Source: Dokdonella_A sp051958935
GTDB taxonomy: Bacteria; Pseudomonadota; Gammaproteobacteria; Xanthomonadales; Rhodanobacteraceae
Length of the DNA: 29,351 nucleotides
Reading direction: 5' to 3'
Assembly (NCBI RefSeq): GCF_051958935.1
Contig: NZ_JBQCFP010000004.1
Location: 1 to 29,351, forward strand
Position 1 is the first letter of the stretch, and each line of letters opens with the position of its first letter. The position numbers and the translations under genes were made by a program. Of the stretch, positions 15,776 through 24,249 are shown piece after piece. The notes under the pieces were generated by a model that did not search any database, was not told the DNA's origin, and saw only the letters and a program-made list of their open reading frames with translations.

Positions 15776-17266
15776 TCACGCCTGCGGGGCGAGCAGCCTG
15801 TTCGCCTTGTCCGCCTCGGCAGTGCCGGGCCAGGTCGCAGCGATGCGCGCCAGCAGCGCACGCGCTGCGCCCTCTTCGCGGCGCGCGTCGAGGTCGCATG
15901 CGACCTGCAGCATCGCGGCCGCGAGGCCAGGCGTCGCGGGCGCGCGCGCAGCGAGGCCGCCGAGCAGTTCGGCCGCGGCCGCGCCTGCGCCGATCGCAGG
16001 CCAGCGTCGCGCGAGCCCGAGCTGCTGCACCGGAGTGAGCGGCAGGCGGCGGCCGGCACCGGCTTTCAGGTAGTCGTCGTAGATGCCCTTCTGCTCGCTC
16101 AGTTGCGCGGCCGTGCGCAGTGGCAGCGCGAGCACGGCGCGTGCAGCCTCGTCGATACGCGGCATGCCGGGTTCGTAGCGGGCACAGCGGTACAGCGCGA
16201 TGCGCACCGCGAGATCGGCGGGGCGGCGCGCCGCCAGCGGCTCGAGCAGTGCGCGCGCCGCCGCGATGTCGAGGCGCCCCAGATGCGCCTGCGCCTGCGC
16301 GAGGGCGGCTTCATCCTCGTTCGCGGCATCGGCACGCGCCTCCTCGTCGAGGAACTCGCGCCGCTCCCAGCCGAGGCGGCGCACCGCGACCGCGAGTGCC
16401 GCGCCGCACACGATGCCGCCCGCATGCGCCTCGAACGCGACATTGGAATCGTGCACGAACGCGAGCTGCAGAACTTCCCAGCCGAGCCATGCAGGCAACA
16501 GCACGAGCGCAGGAGCCCTGACGTAGTCGAACACGACGAAGAACCACCAGAAGAAGCGCACCTTGCGCGCTCCCCACAGCACGCAGTACGCGCCCATCAG
16601 CGACGCGATCGCGCCCGATGCGCCGACGAGGGAGCCGTGGTCGCCCCAGTGCCAGGCGAGGCTCGCGAATGCGGCGCCGATGCCGCCGAGCAGGTATCCG
16701 ACAAGGAACAACACGGGCCCGAGCGCGCCTTCGACGAGCAGGCCGAGCAGCGCGAGGAAGAGCATGTTGCCGAGCAGGTGGCCGACGCTGCCGTGCAGGA
16801 ACATCGAGCCGACGATGCGCGCCGGGGCGATCTCGGACTGGCGCAGCTTCCAACGTTCGGTGAACGCGCGATCCCACAAGCGCTCGAACTCGGCGCGCGA
16901 CTCGCGCCACGCGACGATGCCCTCGACGCTCGGGTCGATTGCGGTGCCGTCGTGCAGCGCGGCGACGAATGCGTCGTCCGACTGCAGCAGCGCGGCGGCC
17001 CAGCGCCGGTCGCCCTCGTCCGATGCCATCCGCTCGAACAGCCGGTTGCGACCGTCCTCGGCATGCTGCGCGAGCCAGTCGCGATAGGCCGGGAACTCCC
17101 AGCGCGCGAGCCCGTCCTGCACGTAGAATTCGAGCGCCTGCTCCTGCCGCGCCTCGTCGGGCAACTGCAAGCCGAAGAACACGAACGCGTTGACGAGAAT
17201 CAGCGCGAGCGTGACCCACGGGAAACTCGCGCGGGTCGGCGCGCGATGCAATGGCACGATCAGCAC
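15776..17266 (-). CDS. Rhomboid-family intramembrane serine protease
   Basis: Rhomboids cut membrane proteins inside the bilayer. The catalytic dyad is Ser217 in VGASGAIASLMGAY and His281 in AHAGGIVCG, with the supporting HGSVGHLLGNM motif (His158, Asn167). At 496 residues the protein is much longer than a minimal rhomboid. Between the first membrane helix (about 16-33) and the core there is a loop of about 115 residues. After the core (ends about 297) a soluble helical tail of nearly 200 residues has TPR-like pairs such as AQAQAHLGRLDIAAARALLE. The start ATG at 17266 begins MLIVPLHRAP, as in similar proteins. The stop is 3 bp from that of the convergent membrane protein. Substrates are unknown. 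Confidence 0.9.
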   Translation of the reverse strand: MLIVPLHRAPTRASFPWVTLALILVNAFVFFGLQLPDEARQEQALEFYVQDGLARWEFPAYRDWLAQHAEDGRNRLFERMASDEGDRRWAAALLQSDDAFVAALHDGTAIDPSVEGIVAWRESRAEFERLWDRAFTERWKLRQSEIAPARIVGSMFLHGSVGHLLGNMLFLALLGLLVEGALGPVLFLVGYLLGGIGAAFASLAWHWGDHGSLVGASGAIASLMGAYCVLWGARKVRFFWWFFVVFDYVRAPALVLLPAWLGWEVLQLAFVHDSNVAFEAHAGGIVCGAALAVAVRRLGWERREFLDEEARADAANEDEAALAQAQAHLGRLDIAAARALLEPLAARRPADLAVRIALYRCARYEPGMPRIDEAARAVLALPLRTAAQLSEQKGIYDDYLKAGAGRRLPLTPVQQLGLARRWPAIGAGAAAAELLGGLAARAPATPGLAAAMLQVACDLDARREEGAARALLARIAATWPGTAEADKANRLLAPQA

Positions 17267-17293
17267 GCCGCGGCCCCTTCCGCGAACGAGGGT

Positions 17294-17303
17294 AGGCCGA
17301 TTT
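17294..17303 (-). promoter_or_regulatory. Candidate -10 box of the rhomboid gene
   Basis: On the minus strand TAAAAT (17303-17298) is followed by CGGC, 31 bp before the rhomboid ATG. It is the minus-strand member of the TAnAATCGGC set seen at 9000 and 12946. The -35 region is unclear. The 106-bp gap also must serve the divergent greB gene. Confidence 0.5.
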
Positions 17304-17372
17304 TACTCGGCAATGCATGCCATGTGGCCGACACGGTTGGTAACGTGCGCGCTTGCGCAGGACGGGTGTGCG

Positions 17373-17882
17373 ATGAGTCGATGGCGACCGCCGATGCCGG
17401 CTTCGACGGCGATGATCACGCCGGAGGGTCATGCGCGCCTCAAGGCCGAGCTCGACGAGCTGTGGCGCGTGCGCCGGCCCGAGGTCGTGCGCGCGCTGGC
17501 CGCCGCGGCCGCGGAAGGCGATCGCTCGGAGAACGCGGAATACACGTATCGCAAGAAGCAGCTCGGTGAAATCGATCGCCGCGTACGCTATCTCGGCAAG
17601 CGGCTGGAACGGCTGCGGGTGGTCGATGCGCCGCCGACCGATCGCAGCGCGGTATATTTCGGCGCATGGCTGCGTCTCGAAGACGAGGACGGCCGTGAAC
17701 AGGCCTACCGCATCGTCGGGCCCGCCGAAACGGATGCCGCGCGCGGCTGGATCAGTATCGACTCACCGCTCGCGCGTGCTGCGCTGAAACGGCGCGAGGA
17801 CGAGGAATTCGAGGCTGAACTTCCAGGCGGACGCCGCTCGTTCGTCGTGATCGAGGTGCGCTACGACGGCCCGTTCGAGTAG
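17373..17882 (+). CDS. greB: Transcription elongation factor GreB
   Basis: GreB rescues backtracked RNA polymerase by inducing transcript cleavage through the secondary channel. The N-terminal coiled coil begins with ITPEGHARLKAELDELW, and the acidic tip has the diagnostic GDRSENAEYTY with the Asp and Glu pair. REIDRRVRYL-like sequence (GEIDRRVRYLGKRLERL) and FGAWLRLEDEDG separate GreB from GreA, and the C-terminal domain has WISIDSPLARALL-like residues. At 169 residues it is about ten longer than E. coli GreB because of an N-terminal MSRWRPPMPASTA extension. I chose the ATG at 17373; ATGs at 17391 and 17412 are possible, and none has a strong ribosome-binding site. Confidence 0.93.
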   Translation: MSRWRPPMPASTAMITPEGHARLKAELDELWRVRRPEVVRALAAAAAEGDRSENAEYTYRKKQLGEIDRRVRYLGKRLERLRVVDAPPTDRSAVYFGAWLRLEDEDGREQAYRIVGPAETDAARGWISIDSPLARAALKRREDEEFEAELPGGRRSFVVIEVRYDGPFE

Positions 17883-18035
17883 CCGCCGGGGCGATGGCGG
17901 AGGGAGCTTGGCGTTTGTGTGCTTCTGTTCTATTCCACGGAGTCGCCCTCGGCACCGGCGGGCGAGCGGAACCTGGTACAGCGCGTCGCTTCGCGAAAAA
18001 ACCCCTGCGCGCCCCTGAATCGGCAAAGGATCGAC

Positions 18036-18063
18036 AAAAAAGGGCGGCCGAAGCCGCCCTTTT
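18036..18063 (-). terminator. Bidirectional terminator between greB and the SRPBCC gene
   Basis: GGGCGGC and GCCGCCC (18042-18048 and 18053-18059) form a 7-bp stem. Read on the minus strand the loop is UUCG and six T follow (18041-18036), ideal for the SRPBCC gene ending 20 bp upstream. On the plus strand four T follow, so it may also stop greB transcripts, about 150 bp after greB. Confidence 0.93.
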
Positions 18064-18083
18064 CGTTGCCTCTGCGATCGCAC

Positions 18084-19241
18084 TCAGCGCGTGATCGGCA
18101 GGTACACGCGATAGACTTCCTGGTCGACCGGCGTGTCCGGCGTGGACATGAACTCGTCCCAGAAACGGCCGACGCCGCCCTCGCTGTAGCGGTAGCCGTG
18201 CGTCTCCGCGTAAGCCTTCTGGTTGAGGCGGATCAGCGGCAGCTGCGCCGCGCTGCCCGTGTATTCGGTGTAGAGCGCCGTGCCCTGGTACCACAGCGCC
18301 GCGCGCACGTTGCCGTCGACGACGAGGTAGCCCTTGTTGTCCTTCTCGCCCGCAGCGTAGGTCTTCGGCTGGCCGCTCTCGTCGACGCCTTCGTCGCTCT
18401 GGTTCGGCACCGGCGTCTCGATGTTGTAGGTCTGCCCGTCGAGCGTGAACGACGTCGCGCTGACCGGCACGGCGACGCTGAAGGTGTAGTCCTCTTCGCC
18501 CCATTCGGTCGTGATCGTCATGCGCGGGCCCGCGGCGGTCAGGCCGGCCTTCTTCAGCGCGGCATCGATCTCGGTCATCGCCGTGCTCGTGGCGTCGGCC
18601 ACTTCCTCGAGCGAGCGCTTCGCCTTCGTGTTGACGAGGAACACCGGTTTCGCATCGACGTTCACGACCTCGATCTTCTGGTCCTTGTAGTCGGTGTTCG
18701 GGAAGCCCGCGAGCATCGCCGACAGGCTCGCGAGGTTGCCCTGCACGATCGCCGACGGCTCGCCGTTGATGTACAGCCCGCCGAAGCGATGCAGGAGATT
18801 CCAGCCGTAGTCCACGTCGTAGGATTCGGTGACCTTCACGGTCTTGCCGTTCGCAGTCGGCTGCAGCGTGATCTTGTAGGTGCGATTGGTGCCGATCCAG
18901 TCGTTGTCGAGCGCCATCTCGACGCTGCTGTCCTGCTCGGACTTGGTGATCGTGAGCGAACCGTCACGCACCTTCGGCGAAGCGCTGGTCCAGCTCGCCT
19001 TCGCGCCGACGCCGGATTCAGGACCCGACAGCGTCATCTTGAGGTTGGGGTCGAACGCGCGCATGCCGTTCCACTGCGGGAAACGGCGGAACGAGTTGAC
19101 CGAGTCGTAGACCTGCCGCAGCGGGCTCGGCACCTCGACGGTACGCTCGATATGGCCGTGATCCGGCAACACCACGCCGACCACGACGGCGAGCAGGAAC
19201 ACGATCAGCAGAGCGATCAGAATTTCGAAAATACGAATCAT
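18084..19241 (-). CDS. Membrane-anchored SRPBCC protein with GyrI-like C-terminal domain
   Basis: The 385-residue product has an N-terminal membrane helix (about 4-26, IFEILIALLIVFLLAVVVG). Next comes an SRPBCC (START/polyketide-cyclase-like) domain (about 29-180) with VPSPLRQVYDSVNSFRRFPQW. A second region (about 210-385) resembles GyrI-like effector-binding domains, with ITTEWGEEDYTFSVAVPV and a closing VYRVYLPITR. Both folds bind small hydrophobic ligands, so it is probably a ligand-binding protein facing one side of the membrane; the ligand is unknown. I chose the ATG at 19241, with GGAG 9 bp upstream and the helix immediately after it. The open frame extends 39 residues further without support. 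A two-component system lies upstream on the same strand. Confidence 0.82.
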   Translation of the reverse strand: MIRIFEILIALLIVFLLAVVVGVVLPDHGHIERTVEVPSPLRQVYDSVNSFRRFPQWNGMRAFDPNLKMTLSGPESGVGAKASWTSASPKVRDGSLTITKSEQDSSVEMALDNDWIGTNRTYKITLQPTANGKTVKVTESYDVDYGWNLLHRFGGLYINGEPSAIVQGNLASLSAMLAGFPNTDYKDQKIEVVNVDAKPVFLVNTKAKRSLEEVADATSTAMTEIDAALKKAGLTAAGPRMTITTEWGEEDYTFSVAVPVSATSFTLDGQTYNIETPVPNQSDEGVDESGQPKTYAAGEKDNKGYLVVDGNVRAALWYQGTALYTEYTGSAAQLPLIRLNQKAYAETHGYRYSEGGVGRFWDEFMSTPDTPVDQEVYRVYLPITR

Positions 19242-19541
19242 CCGAGGTATCTCCAGAACCCAGCCATTGGCTGCACGCGCGGCGAGCGACGCCCGACCGG
19301 ATTCGGCCACGCCGTCCCCTTGTGCCCGCGCATGCACGGTCCCGCGCCGGCGGGACAAGGGGTGGATGGTACTGGACTCCGGGGCGCATGCGCTACGACC
19401 CTGGCCTGCCGGACGCGTGGCCCGCGCGCCCCCGGCGGCGAAATGCGCAGCGCAAAGCGCCCGCCAGGCCGGCGGCCAGCCGGCGCGAGGGCCAAGACCG
19501 CAATCGGCGCAACACGACCGCGGTGGCCGCGGCGCCGGCGC
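19242..19541. other. 300-bp non-coding gap with overlapping hairpins
   Basis: This gap lies between the response regulator stop and the SRPBCC gene. It holds an 8-bp inverted repeat CCCCTTGT/ACAAGGGG (19316-19323 and 19355-19362) that overlaps a second, competing hairpin GTCCCGC-GCCG-GCGGGAC (19339-19345 and 19350-19356). No T-run follows. The remainder is GC-rich with no credible reading frame, ribosome-binding site or clear promoter that I can support. Confidence 0.6.
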
Positions 19542-20179
<638 letters not shown>

Positions 20180-20183
<4 letters not shown>

Positions 20184-21367
20184 GAGGTTCCCTCCAATGG
20201 CAGCAGGGCATCGAGGGCGAAGCCCTTCCCCTTGCCGGTGACGATGTCGACGCGGCCGCCGAACTGCGCGAGGCGTTCGCGCATGCCGGTGAGGCCGTTG
20301 CCGTGCCGCAGTTCGCTGGCACCCTGGCCGTCGTCGCGCGCATGGATCGCCATCTGGCGATCGGCGCTGCGCTCGAACGTCAGCCAGAGATTGCGCGCGC
20401 CGGCGTGGCGCACGGTGTTGGTGATGATCTCCTGCGCGCAACGCAACAATACCTGCGCGCGCTTGGGATCGTCGACGCTGAAGCGCGGCGGCAGCTCCAG
20501 GTGGATGGCGAGGCCGGGCACGCCTTCGGTGAGGTTGCGCAAGGCCTGGGTGAGATCGATGCTGTCGCCTTCGCGCAGCTGGCTGACCACCTCGCGCACG
20601 TCGCTGAGCAGCAGCTTGGCGACCGATTGCGCCTGCCGCACGTGCTCCTGCGCCTGGCCCTGCACGAGGTGGCTCGCCACTTCGAGGTTGAGGCTGAGCG
20701 CGGTCAGGTGGTGGCCGACGAGGTCGTGCAATTCGCGCGAGATGCGCATGCGCTCGGCGAGGCGGCTCGATTCCGCGAGCAGGGTGCGCGTCGCGCGCAG
20801 CTCCGAATTGAGGCGGCGCTGTTCCTCGCGCGCCTCGACCTGCTGCTTGGTCACCAGCGCCGTGACGAACGCGAGCACGATGAAACCCGAATACAGGCTC
20901 GACTGCAGGAATGCGTCGCTGAGGCTGAACGCGGGTTCGCGGATGCTCGCGAACACGGGCACGAGCGAGAAATTCTGCAGCACCATCCAGGCGATGCCGA
21001 TGCGCAGCGGCAGCAGCCACGGCAGCACGACCGCGACGACCGCGAGCAGCAGCGCCGAGATGCCGCTCTGGCTGAACCAGCCGATCGCTACCGCCATGCC
21101 GTTCAGCACGACCAGCAGGGCGATCTGCAGCGCGCGCCGGAGCGGCGTGCGGCGGCGGTCGCCGAGGTCGTGGGTGAGGTACCAGTAGACGACCCCGAAC
21201 ACGATGTAGCAGGCGAGCCACAGGTGCACGTAACTGCCGGGCAACTGCTTCTGCGCGAGGTCCTCCACCACGGTCTGGTAGCGCAGGAACGGCGTGCCGA
21301 CGCTCGCGTACTGGAACAGGCCGGCGTAGCGGAGCAGCTGGATGTGGTTGAACTGCGGCCAGGGCAT
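20180..21367 (-). CDS. DesK-type sensor histidine kinase
   Basis: The 395-residue protein has about five membrane helices in its first half (about 45-175), then a short coiled coil and a HisKA_3 dimerisation domain with the phosphoacceptor His214 in RISRELHDLVGHHLTAL. The C-terminal HATPase has its N-box in EIITNTVRHAGARN and G1 box in DDGQGA. This NarL-partner kinase layout, with helices and no large sensor domain, is typical of kinases that read membrane state, such as DesK of lipid fluidity. The stimulus here is not shown. The ATG at 21367 (MPWPQFNHIQ) is my choice; a GTG at 21397 would add ten residues. Neither has a clear ribosome-binding site. Confidence 0.9.
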
Positions 21368-21484
21368 GCCGTCATGATATGCCGGCGGACCGACCACCGA
21401 CCTGCCCGGAAGTCATTGTCGGCGCGCGGGCCGCGGCGGGGCCAGGGCGCCGCTGCAGCAGGGCGGCTAACATTTCCCTAACCA

Positions 21485-21531
21485 ATGCGCCCGCAACGCG
21501 CCATGACCGCATCGCGGGCGCATGCGATAAT
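21485..21531 (+). promoter_or_regulatory. GNAT-minCDE promoter with flanking operator-like inverted repeat
   Basis: ATGACC (21503-21508) and GATAAT (21526-21531) are 17 bp apart, a fair sigma-70 promoter ahead of the acetyltransferase gene. A perfect 10-bp inverted repeat, ATGCGCCCGC (21485-21494) and GCGGGCGCAT (21514-21523), brackets the -35 element. A dimeric repressor bound there would block RNA polymerase. The repeat also lies between the divergent kinase gene and this gene. Confidence 0.5.
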
Positions 21532-21590
21532 CGGCACTGGTGGCCGCGGCCTGCAGCCGCACGCCCCCATGCCATCCGACGGAGCAAGCA

Positions 21591-22208
21591 ATGGCCCTAA
21601 GCATCCGCGACGTGCAACCGCACGATCTGGATTCGGTGCTCGCACTCAACAACGCCGCCGGTTCCACGATCCTGCCGCTGGATGTCGCCGGTCTGCGCGG
21701 GCTGTACGACGAGGCGAGCTATTTCCGTGTCGCCGAAGTGGACGGCCACATCGCCGGTTTCCTCATCGCGCTGCGCGAGGATGCGCGTTACGCGAGCCCC
21801 AACTTCCTCTGGTTCCGCGCGCATTACCCGGAATTCGTCTACATCGACCGCATCGTCGTCGCCCGCCCGTACCGCGGCCTCGGCCTCGGCCGCGTGTTCT
21901 ATGCGGACGTGACGAGCTATGCAGAGACGCATGTGCCGGAACTGGCCTGCGAGGTGTTCCTCGAGCCGCGCGACGACGTCTCGCTGCTCTTCCACGGCAC
22001 CTGGGGTTTCCTCGAGGTCGGCCAGCAGACGATGCCGAGCAACGGTCGCCGTGTCGCCCTGCTCGCCAAGACCCTGTGCAGCTTCCCGTTCGTGCGCGAC
22101 ACCTACCTGCGCGGCCCGACCGGCCGCCTGCCGGAGCTGCCCTGGCTCGGCGAGCGCGCGCGGCCGAACGCGGCGATGCGCGGCGCCCGCGCCGCCGGCG
22201 GTGCCTGA
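21591..22208 (+). CDS. GNAT-family N-acetyltransferase
   Basis: The 205-residue protein carries the GNAT fold: an N-terminal ISIRDVQP-like strand with helix, central strands, and the acetyl-CoA pyrophosphate loop RPYRGLGLGR (92-101) following DRIVVA. The C-terminal part includes HGTWGFLEVGQQTM, usual for uncharacterised relatives of RimI-like enzymes. The acceptor substrate is unknown. I use the ATG at 21591 (MALSIRDV) with GGAG 7 bp upstream; the open frame extends 17 residues before it with no homology. It is followed within 7 bp by minC and is the first gene of the likely min transcript. Confidence 0.87.
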   Translation: MALSIRDVQPHDLDSVLALNNAAGSTILPLDVAGLRGLYDEASYFRVAEVDGHIAGFLIALREDARYASPNFLWFRAHYPEFVYIDRIVVARPYRGLGLGRVFYADVTSYAETHVPELACEVFLEPRDDVSLLFHGTWGFLEVGQQTMPSNGRRVALLAKTLCSFPFVRDTYLRGPTGRLPELPWLGERARPNAAMRGARAAGGA

Positions 22209-22215
22209 CGTGGCG

Positions 22216-23010
22216 ATGACCGCGGCGGAACTCGCGAGCCTCGAGCCGGTCGCCGAAATCAAGTTCGGCCAGGTCGGCATCGCCAATCTCAAGTTGAAAC
22301 GACTCGACCCCGACGCGCTCGCGGCCGAACTGCGCGGCAAGGTCGAGAACGCGGAGAAGCTGTTCCTGCGCGCGCCGGTCGTACTCGACCTCAGCCACCT
22401 GCCGGGCCTTCCCGACGTCGACGTCGTGCGCGACCTGCTCGAGCGGATCCGCGCGTCCGGCATGCTGCCGGTCGGCCTTTCCTACGGAACGAGCGAGAAC
22501 GAGCAGATCGCGCAGGCGCTCGGCATACCGGTGATCGCCAAGTTCCGCGCGTCGTACGAACGCGCCGGCGACGCGGCAGCCGAGGCGCCGCCGGCACCGC
22601 CGCGCGCGACGCCGCCACCGCCGTCGCGCGAGCCGGCCGTCGATTCGCGGGCGACCGCACCCGCCGCGCAGCCCGGCACGAATGCGAGCGGGCTGCTGCA
22701 TGACAAACCGGTCCGTTCCGGCCAGCAGGTATACGCGCGCGGACGGGACCTGATCCTCACGGCGCTCGTGGGCAATGGCGCCGAAGTCATCGCGGACGGT
22801 TCGATCCACGTCTACGGCGCGCTGCGCGGGCGCGCGCTCGCCGGTGCGCAGGGCGACGAGGGCGCGCGCATCTACTGCCAGGAATTCCACGCCGAACTCG
22901 TCTCGATCGCCGGCCAGTACCGCGTGTTCGAGGACATTCCGAAGGACCTGCGCGGACAACGCGTGCAGTGCTGGCTGGAAGGCGACAAGTTGATGTTGAA
23001 GAAGCTGTGA
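22216..23010 (+). CDS. minC: Septum-site-determining protein MinC
   Basis: MinC blocks FtsZ assembly away from midcell and is placed by MinD. The 264-residue protein has the N-terminal FtsZ-inhibiting domain (about 10-110, with IKFGQVGIANLKLK), a proline-rich linker (about 118-158) and the C-terminal beta-helix that binds MinD (about 165-264). The C-terminal part shows VRSGQQVYARGRDLILTA, DGSIHVYGALRGRALAG and YRVFEDIPKDLRGQRVQ. The start is not certain: GTGs at 22201 and 22210 are in frame with the chosen ATG at 22216, and no ribosome-binding site decides. The stop codon is part of the heptamer-repeat element separating it from minD. Confidence 0.94.
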   Translation: MTAAELASLEPVAEIKFGQVGIANLKLKRLDPDALAAELRGKVENAEKLFLRAPVVLDLSHLPGLPDVDVVRDLLERIRASGMLPVGLSYGTSENEQIAQALGIPVIAKFRASYERAGDAAAEAPPAPPRATPPPPSREPAVDSRATAPAAQPGTNASGLLHDKPVRSGQQVYARGRDLILTALVGNGAEVIADGSIHVYGALRGRALAGAQGDEGARIYCQEFHAELVSIAGQYRVFEDIPKDLRGQRVQCWLEGDKLMLKKL

Positions 23011-23109
23011 TTGGTGATTCGGGATTGGTGATTCGCAAAAGCAGCCGCGGGGGGCCGGTCGTGTTTGCTGGCCGCCCTTCACCAATCACGAATCACGAAT
23101 CACCAATCA
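23007..23109. repeat. Heptamer-repeat element B (inverted arms) between minC and minD
   Basis: The left arm (23007-23034) is four 7-bp units: GTGATTG, GTGATTC, GGGATTG, GTGATTC. The right arm (23082-23109) is four complementary units: CCAATCA, CGAATCA, CGAATCA, CCAATCA. Over 28 bp the arms match at about 25 positions and enclose a 47-bp GC-rich core, so the whole could fold into one long hairpin. The first unit supplies the minC stop TGA. A matching element is at 1573-1762, and both cores contain CGCGGGG followed by CCGG. It fills almost the entire minC-minD gap. Confidence 0.88.
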
Positions 23110-23131
23110 CCACACCCAGGGAGATACGCCA

Positions 23132-23944
23132 TTGACTGAGATCATCGTCGTCACGTCCGGGAAGGGCGGCGTCGGCAAGACCACCACGAGCGCCTCGCTC
23201 GCGGTCGGCCTGGCCCGGCGCGGCAAGAAGGTGGCCGTCATCGACTTCGACGTCGGCCTGCGCAACCTCGACCTCATCATGGGCTGCGAGCGGCGCGTCG
23301 TGTACGACTTCGTCAACGTGATCCAGGGCGAATGCACGCTCAAGCAGGCGTTGATCAAGGACAAGCGCATCGAGACGCTGTACGTGCTCGCCGCTTCGCA
23401 GACGCGCGACAAGGACGCGCTGAGCAAGGAAGGCGTCGAGCGCGTGCTCAACGAGCTCACCGACGACGGCTTCGACTACGTGATCTGCGATTCGCCCGCG
23501 GGCATCGAGAAGGGCGCGAGCCTCGCGATGTACTTCGCCGATCGCGCGATCGTCGTGGTCAACCCGGAAGTGTCCAGCGTGCGCGATTCCGATCGCATCC
23601 TCGGCCTGCTCGCAAGCAAGACGCGCCGCGCCGAGCAGGGCGGCGGCGGCGTCGAGCAGCACCTGCTGCTGACGCGCTACAACCCCGACCGCGTCGCGAG
23701 CGGCGACATGATGGGCATCGCCGACGTCAAGGACATCCTCGGCATCGAGGTGCTCGGCGTGATCCCGGAATCGCCGGGCGTGCTGACCGCGTCGAACGCG
23801 GGCGTGCCGGTGATCCTCGACGAAGCTTCGGATGCCGGCCAGGCGTACGCCGACGCGGTCGCCCGCCTTGCCGGCGAGGACCGGCCGATGCGCTTCATCG
23901 ACGCAACGAAGAAGGGTTTTCTCGCGCGCATCTTCGGGAGCTGA
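23132..23944 (+). CDS. minD: Septum-site-determining ATPase MinD
   Basis: MinD is the membrane-cycling ATPase that carries MinC and is released by MinE. The 270-residue protein has the deviant Walker A GKGGVGKT (10-17, Lys11 and Lys16), then IDFDVGLRNLDLIMGCERR and ICDSPAGIEKGASLAM, and VVNPEVSSVRDSDRI. The C-terminal amphipathic membrane-targeting helix is KKGFLARIFGS. Apart from a short glycine-rich insert GGGGVEQ near residue 170 it tracks the E. coli protein closely. The start is a TTG at 23132 preceded by AGGGAGA, consistent with the family N-terminus TEIIVVTSGKGG. The minE ATG follows 3 bp after the stop. Confidence 0.97.
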   Translation: MTEIIVVTSGKGGVGKTTTSASLAVGLARRGKKVAVIDFDVGLRNLDLIMGCERRVVYDFVNVIQGECTLKQALIKDKRIETLYVLAASQTRDKDALSKEGVERVLNELTDDGFDYVICDSPAGIEKGASLAMYFADRAIVVVNPEVSSVRDSDRILGLLASKTRRAEQGGGGVEQHLLLTRYNPDRVASGDMMGIADVKDILGIEVLGVIPESPGVLTASNAGVPVILDEASDAGQAYADAVARLAGEDRPMRFIDATKKGFLARIFGS

Positions 23945-23947
23945 GCC

Positions 23948-24235
23948 ATGGGACTGTTCGATCTATTCCGCTCACGCCCGAAGAACACCGCATCGGTGGC
24001 CGCCGAACGGCTGCGCATCATCGTCATGCAGGAACGCGCGGCGAACGGCCGGCCGGACTATCTGCCGATGCTGCGCCGCGAGCTGCTCGAAGTGATCCGC
24101 AAGTACGTCAACGTCGATCCGGACGCGATCGACATCCACGTCACGCACGAAGGCGAAGGCGAAGTGCTCGAGCTGACGGTCGCGCTGCCGGAAAAGCACG
24201 TCGCGCCGTCGACGCCGGCGACCGACGAGACCTGA
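23948..24235 (+). CDS. minE: Cell-division topological specificity factor MinE
   Basis: MinE stimulates MinD ATPase and drives Min oscillation. The 95-residue protein has the membrane-binding start MGLFDLFRSR, the MinD-contact helix VAAERLRIIVMQERA (about 17-31) and the dimerisation domain with YLPMLRRELLEVIRKYVNVD and IDIHVTHEGEGEVLEL. It is slightly longer than E. coli MinE owing to a short Pro/Thr-rich C-terminal tail. It begins 3 bp after minD. The next gene starts 14 bp downstream and may share the transcript. Confidence 0.97.
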   Translation: MGLFDLFRSRPKNTASVAAERLRIIVMQERAANGRPDYLPMLRRELLEVIRKYVNVDPDAIDIHVTHEGEGEVLELTVALPEKHVAPSTPATDET

Positions 24236-24249
24236 CGGCGGCAGGTGCG

